From the NCBI GenBank assembly GCA_026196105.1, contig JAPHRK010000024.1, positions 1-64,000 on the forward strand: a stretch of DNA of 64,000 nucleotides, written 5' to 3'. The notes beneath the pieces are model-generated. The model was not told where the DNA came from. It saw only the letters and a program-made list of their open reading frames with translations, and ran no database searches. The position numbers and the translations under genes were made by a program. The DNA is from Rhodospirillales bacterium (GTDB lineage: Bacteria; Pseudomonadota; Alphaproteobacteria; Rhodospirillales; JAPHRK01). Below, piece after piece: positions 60,456 through 64,000 of the stretch. Within the stretch, counting starts at the first letter, position 1; each line of letters starts with the position of its first letter.

Positions 60456-61738
60456 TGCAGACCAATTTCTCTCCAGAACAATTAGCTGATAAAGATATCC
60501 AGTTAGCCGATAATATACTCAGAAAATGCGTCCATTGTGGCTTCTGTACGGCGACTTGCCCCACTTTTGTTGAGCTGGGTGATGAATTAGACAGCCCACG
60601 TGGACGAATTTACCAAATTAAAGGCTATTTGGAGACCGGAAAGCCCGGTGATAAACTTGTTAAGCACCTGGACCGCTGCTTAACCTGTCAATCTTGCATG
60701 ACAACCTGTCCTTCAGGGGTGGATTATGTTCATTTGGTTGATCTCGCTCGGGAACGAATGGAAGGGGAAATCAAGCGTCCATTCATGGACCGCTTTATTA
60801 GAGTGCTTTTGTCGCAAATATTGCCGTATCCAAATCGTTTCAAATTAGCAATGATTGGTGCCAGGCTTGGAAAATTAGCACCTTGGGCGTTGCCGGCTGT
60901 CTTCAAAGGGATGGTAGAAAAAGCGCCAAAATCTCTTCCAGTTCCTGGATTAAGCGATAGCCAAAGTCATTATCCTGCTGCGGGCACCCAACATAAAAGG
61001 GTTGCTGTCTTAACCGGGTGCGTTCAGCGAGTGCTTAAACCCTCAATAAATGACGCCACAGTGCGTCTCCTCACTCGATTGGGTTGCGAAGTTGTCGTTC
61101 CTCAAGACCAAGGGTGTTGTGGGGCGGTGAGCCATCATATGGGGCGTGGTGATGAAGCGCGCTCATTTATCAAAAATAATATTGTTTCTCTGGAAAAAGC
61201 CGCAGGTGATCAAGGGTTTGATGCCATTATCAGCAATGCTTCTGGCTGTGGAACTACGGTTAAAGATTATGGCCACCATCTAAAAGGTGATCCCCAATGG
61301 GCGGAACGGGCTGAGAAAATATCAGGTGCTGTTCGGGATGTTTCTGAATTTATTGGTGAACTAGGTATCCCTGAAGGAACTTTAAGTAATCTCCCTAAAG
61401 TTGCCTACCACGCTCCTTGCTCTCTTCAGCATGGATTAAAAGTAGTTGCTACACCGAAACAATTACTAGAGCGAGCAGGTTTTGAAGTTTCGACCCCCTT
61501 AGAATCTCACCTCTGCTGTGGATCGGCTGGCACCTATAGTATTTTACAGCCAGCAATATCTAAACGCTTGCAAAAGCGTAAAGTAGATAATCTTGAGCGT
61601 TTGTCTGGCGAAGTTATTGCCACGGGTAATATTGGTTGCCTTGAACATATTGGTTCTGGAACTAAACTCCCTATTGTTCATACCGTTGAACTGTTAGATT
61701 GGGCTCTCGGGGGGACCAAACCAGATGAATTATCTTAA
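60455..61738 (+). CDS. glcF: Glycolate oxidase iron-sulfur subunit GlcF
   Basis: A 427-residue protein with two 4Fe-4S clusters: CVHCGFCTATCP (~26-37) and CLTCQSCMTTCP (~76-87). Two CCG domains follow (GCVQRVLKP...DQGCCGAVSHHMG and APCSLQHGLK...LCCGSAGTYS). It passes electrons from GlcD/E to the membrane quinone pool. Last gene of the glc operon; no permease is linked. Confidence 0.94.
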   Translation: MQTNFSPEQLADKDIQLADNILRKCVHCGFCTATCPTFVELGDELDSPRGRIYQIKGYLETGKPGDKLVKHLDRCLTCQSCMTTCPSGVDYVHLVDLARERMEGEIKRPFMDRFIRVLLSQILPYPNRFKLAMIGARLGKLAPWALPAVFKGMVEKAPKSLPVPGLSDSQSHYPAAGTQHKRVAVLTGCVQRVLKPSINDATVRLLTRLGCEVVVPQDQGCCGAVSHHMGRGDEARSFIKNNIVSLEKAAGDQGFDAIISNASGCGTTVKDYGHHLKGDPQWAERAEKISGAVRDVSEFIGELGIPEGTLSNLPKVAYHAPCSLQHGLKVVATPKQLLERAGFEVSTPLESHLCCGSAGTYSILQPAISKRLQKRKVDNLERLSGEVIATGNIGCLEHIGSGTKLPIVHTVELLDWALGGTKPDELS

Positions 61739-61794
61739 GTGATTATTTTTTAAGGTTTTTGAGCTAACTTTCTCCATAATCGGTTTTAGTTAAC

Positions 61795-62796
61795 GTGAAT
61801 GGAGCGGCCTCTATGGCTCTTTGGCAAAAAGGAATCTTGAAAATGGCGTCTGTCGGGGTTCTCCGCGACAGTATTGGTGATTCTTTTGGCCTTAAAGATT
61901 TGCGTAAAAAATATGTTCCTGCTGAAACTTCAGAAGATGTCATTGAAATAGTTGTAGATTTAGCCTCTCGGGGATATCGCAGCAGTCTCCACCATCTTTG
62001 CGACGACTTAGAATCCTCAAAAGCAATTGGCGAAAGCCGGACTGAAATCCAAACCGCAATGGGGGAGCTAAATAGTGGGGCGATGGATATTTGCCTCGCC
62101 TTTGGTATGCGCCAAGCAGGTTTTTCATTATCCCAAGCAGCTGCAAAAAGAAATGCTGTCCTGATGGCTGATCGCTTTATCCAGGAAATGAAGGCTGAAA
62201 TCGATCATTACGAAACCCGCCGTCAGCTCTGTATTAAGGTTAAAGGGTTTGACCCGGAAGATCTGGGCCCTCGCCGCCATTTTATGATGATTGATATTGA
62301 AGATTTATCCCATGTGCAGGGTGCGCTGGAAGTCCAACGTGGTTTAAATCGTCATGGTGCCCCAACTGGGATAACCGTTTATGCCTGTTTAGAGCGCGCC
62401 CGTGCCGATGCGATGTTGCTGATTGCCAGCCGGTCAGTTATTCGCCTCACACCCGGGGAATGTAAGGATCCTAAATTAGGAGCGATGACGTCACAAGATG
62501 ACGTAGATTCAAATTTCTTGGGGCTTGCTGGGTTGTTGCTTTGTGACGAAGCAAAAATCAATAATATCTACCCCATTTTTTCTGTTCTTGATGAGGAACT
62601 TATCGAAGGGGTGGAATCTATTCTACTGCAAGAAGAGTGGGAAAAAGGCAGCTATGAATTTGAGCTGCCTTATGGCGTTAAGACCGATTTAGCTTCCCGT
62701 TTGCTCGATAAGGGCCACAGAGTTCGCCTTAGGATTCCCTTTGGCAATATGTGGTGGCCCTATGTTGAGAAAGCCGCTGTTTGGGATGCTTCTTAA
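61795..62796 (+). CDS. Proline-dehydrogenase-like (divergent) protein
   Basis: A 333-residue soluble protein. Its C-terminal region has YEFELPYGVKTDLASRLLDKG, then HRVRLRIPFGNMWWPYVEK, which parallels the C-terminal barrel strand of proline dehydrogenases (L-Y-G-I ... V-P-Y-G-x-x-W-x-P-Y). A mid-region ERARADAMLLIASRSVIRL is compatible with a TIM barrel. Other ProDH core residues are not obvious. It may be a degenerate or repurposed enzyme. Start GTG 61795; ATG 61813 is an alternative. It follows the glc operon by 56 bases. Confidence 0.6.
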   Translation: MNGAASMALWQKGILKMASVGVLRDSIGDSFGLKDLRKKYVPAETSEDVIEIVVDLASRGYRSSLHHLCDDLESSKAIGESRTEIQTAMGELNSGAMDICLAFGMRQAGFSLSQAAAKRNAVLMADRFIQEMKAEIDHYETRRQLCIKVKGFDPEDLGPRRHFMMIDIEDLSHVQGALEVQRGLNRHGAPTGITVYACLERARADAMLLIASRSVIRLTPGECKDPKLGAMTSQDDVDSNFLGLAGLLLCDEAKINNIYPIFSVLDEELIEGVESILLQEEWEKGSYEFELPYGVKTDLASRLLDKGHRVRLRIPFGNMWWPYVEKAAVWDAS

Positions 62797-62804
62797 AAAG
62801 AAAC

Positions 62805-63050
62805 TTATTCCATGCCGAGAGCTTGTAAATAGAGCTCAAGAATTGACTCCATTTCGGCTCGGTCAGAAGCATCCATTTTCCGCAATCGCACAATTTGGCG
62901 CATGATTTTTACATCAAATCCAGCGCTTTTAGCTTCGGAAAAAACTTCCTTGATGTCCTCAAGTAGGGCTTTTTTTTCTTCTTCAAGCCTCTCAACACGT
63001 TCAATAAATGAGCGCAATCTATCTGAAGCAATACCGCCGACGTCGGACAT
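62805..63050 (-). CDS. gapR: GapR/DUF2312 nucleoid-associated protein
   Basis: An 81-residue protein of the DUF2312 family. GapR in Caulobacter binds overtwisted AT-rich DNA ahead of replication and transcription and helps topoisomerases. The N-terminal coiled coil ([29 protein letters not shown]-type, ~10-38) and basic [14 protein letters not shown] are typical. Convergent with the ProDH-like gene with an 8-base gap. Confidence 0.93.
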   Translation of the reverse strand: MSDVGGIASDRLRSFIERVERLEEEKKALLEDIKEVFSEAKSAGFDVKIMRQIVRLRKMDASDRAEMESILELYLQALGME

Positions 63051-63190
63051 TAATTTTTCTCCTTGGAAACCATGAGTTTAAATCTTCTGCGGCGGAAAAT
63101 AGCCGGGCATTGAGTGCTCTGACAAGGAAAAGTATAGTTTCTTTCAACAAATAAGCCTTGATTTTACCTATTTTTAAAGCAATCTAGACT

Positions 63191-63217
63191 GTACTTATAA
63201 TTTCAATATATAAGTAC
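63191..63217. repeat. 27-base inverted repeat upstream of gapR and the response-regulator gene
   Basis: GTACTTATA (63191-63199) is mirrored by TATAAGTAC (63209-63217). It lies in the divergent region between gapR and the partial response-regulator gene at 63254, so it could be an operator for either. Confidence 0.4.
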
Positions 63218-63253
63218 TTAAAAAGCAAAAGAAAACCTGCGGGGTAAGGGTCT

Positions 63254-64000
63254 GTGTCATTTTATAATTTAGAACGTTTTTCAGTTTTTATTGTCGAAGA
63301 CAATGCGTTCATGCGTAATACGTTGAAAGACTTGCTCCAGAATTTAGGTGTTGGAACAATCCGTTCTGCTGAAAATGGCGCTGAAGCGATTGAATTCCTT
63401 AAGTCAGTAAAAGCAACGTCGGCAGTGCCAGGCGGCCTTTATGTGGATATGGTCATTTCTGATATGATCATGGCTCCGATTAATGGTCTTTTGCTTTGCC
63501 GTTGGGTTCGCCAATCAAAGGATTGTCCGAACCGTTTCATGCCCTACCTCATGCTCAGTGGTGCGGCTGATAACGCCTATGTTGAAAGTGCTAGAGATTT
63601 AGGTGTAACCGAGTTTCTTGCTAAACCGTTTTCAGCGACTTCCGTTTATGAAAAACTTATGGAAGTTATTGATTTTCCTCGGCCTATTATCGCTACCCAT
63701 ACCTATACCGGGCCAGATCGTCGGCGGAAAAAAAGCCGGGAAATGGAAGATGATAAACGCAAGATGAAAGAATCTGACTGCACGGTGGTTTACTCTGCTG
63801 GCAAGGTTGTGAAGCCAAAAGACAATACGGATGTATGGATTTTCAAATTGCCTAATAGCTTGAAAGAAAAAGCTGGCGGCATGGGCAAAGGCATGACCCA
63901 AGGTGAAATTCCAACAGATCTTTTAGAACAAGCTGAATCAAAACTTCAAACTAAGAAATTAGATTTTACCGATTGGGCGATTAACTATCTGGCTGAACTT
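63254..64000 (+). CDS. Response regulator, receiver plus C-terminal extension (partial at window end)
   Basis: An open frame from GTG 63254 runs off the end of the window (249 codons seen). The receiver domain has FIVEDNAFMRN, phospho-acceptor Asp in VISDMIM (~79), Ser in LMLSGAADN, and Lys in FLAKPFS. The extension contains TGPDRRRKKS, a motif seen after receivers in alphaproteobacterial regulators, followed by a region with no known output domain. Function unknown. Confidence 0.85.
   Translation, partial: MSFYNLERFSVFIVEDNAFMRNTLKDLLQNLGVGTIRSAENGAEAIEFLKSVKATSAVPGGLYVDMVISDMIMAPINGLLLCRWVRQSKDCPNRFMPYLMLSGAADNAYVESARDLGVTEFLAKPFSATSVYEKLMEVIDFPRPIIATHTYTGPDRRRKKSREMEDDKRKMKESDCTVVYSAGKVVKPKDNTDVWIFKLPNSLKEKAGGMGKGMTQGEIPTDLLEQAESKLQTKKLDFTDWAINYLAEL

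Overview
The window is a chromosomal segment of an alphaproteobacterium, most likely a marine or aquatic relative of the Rhodospirillales/Kiloniellales (order-level placement is inference). Evidence for the class is: a GapR/DUF2312 protein, the DUF815 ATPase-yajC-secD-secF-Mth938 block, the hpnCDE squalene genes, an NDUFAF6-type squalene/phytoene-synthase-fold protein, a 41-residue L36, and a LexA box of the alphaproteobacterial GAAC-N7-GAAC type. Base composition looks moderate, with AT-richer patches at 1-850 and 38520-40300.

Layout. 1-850: 3' tip of an IS200/IS605-like transposase gene, then an unknown helical protein. 859-4770: maoC-like gene, parE, a yciA-type thioesterase, a 27-codon membrane peptide gene with a LexA box, and two small unknown proteins. 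4856-15200: envelope and export region with a LysM/M23 lipoprotein, a DUF4389 membrane protein with a histone-H1-like tail, an RND efflux pair, the DUF815 ATPase, yajC, secD, secF and a Mth938-type protein. 15256-20532: DEAD-box helicase, then egtB-egtD-PLP enzyme (ergothioneine). 20611-27438: PAS/GGDEF protein, sodB, hpnE-hpnD-hpnC and neighbours. 27510-30596: glutathione-dependent formaldehyde/nitrosoglutathione genes (fghA, adhC) and a LysR regulator. 30887-36538: a two-subunit heme-copper enzyme whose active-site residues look like those of a nitric oxide reductase, divergent from a Cu-type P1B ATPase and a TauE/SafE-like protein. 36717-38521: PhoR/PhoB-like pair. 38659-40942: accessory island at tRNA-Leu(UAA) with an SMEK-type protein and a decayed reading frame. 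40947-46573: methyltransferase, acyl-CoA dehydrogenase, a degenerate HPt-receiver protein, CaiB/BaiF transferase, MaoC-type hydratase and a DUF218 protein. 46592-49164: transglycosylase, a candidate small RNA at about 47566-47660, and an N-formylglutamate amidohydrolase-GNAT fusion. 49355-56733: tRNA-Val(GAC), an AraC regulator and a tightly packed operon containing a cytochrome c-beta-propeller fusion. 56827-64000: PAS protein, rpmJ, glcDEF behind two GntR-type operators, a degenerate proline-dehydrogenase-like protein, gapR and the start of a response-regulator gene.

The points most worth a second look are the SOS-box-controlled 27-residue membrane peptide (3865-3948), the unannotated small RNA with C-rich and CCUC-containing loops (47566-47660), the NOR-like heme-copper enzyme with a possible Met ligand to its low-spin heme (30887-33019), the AraC-linked cytochrome-propeller operon (50629-56733), and the phosphorelay-like protein that lacks both phospho-acceptor residues (43303-44079). 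All family assignments are from reading the sequence; no database search was run.
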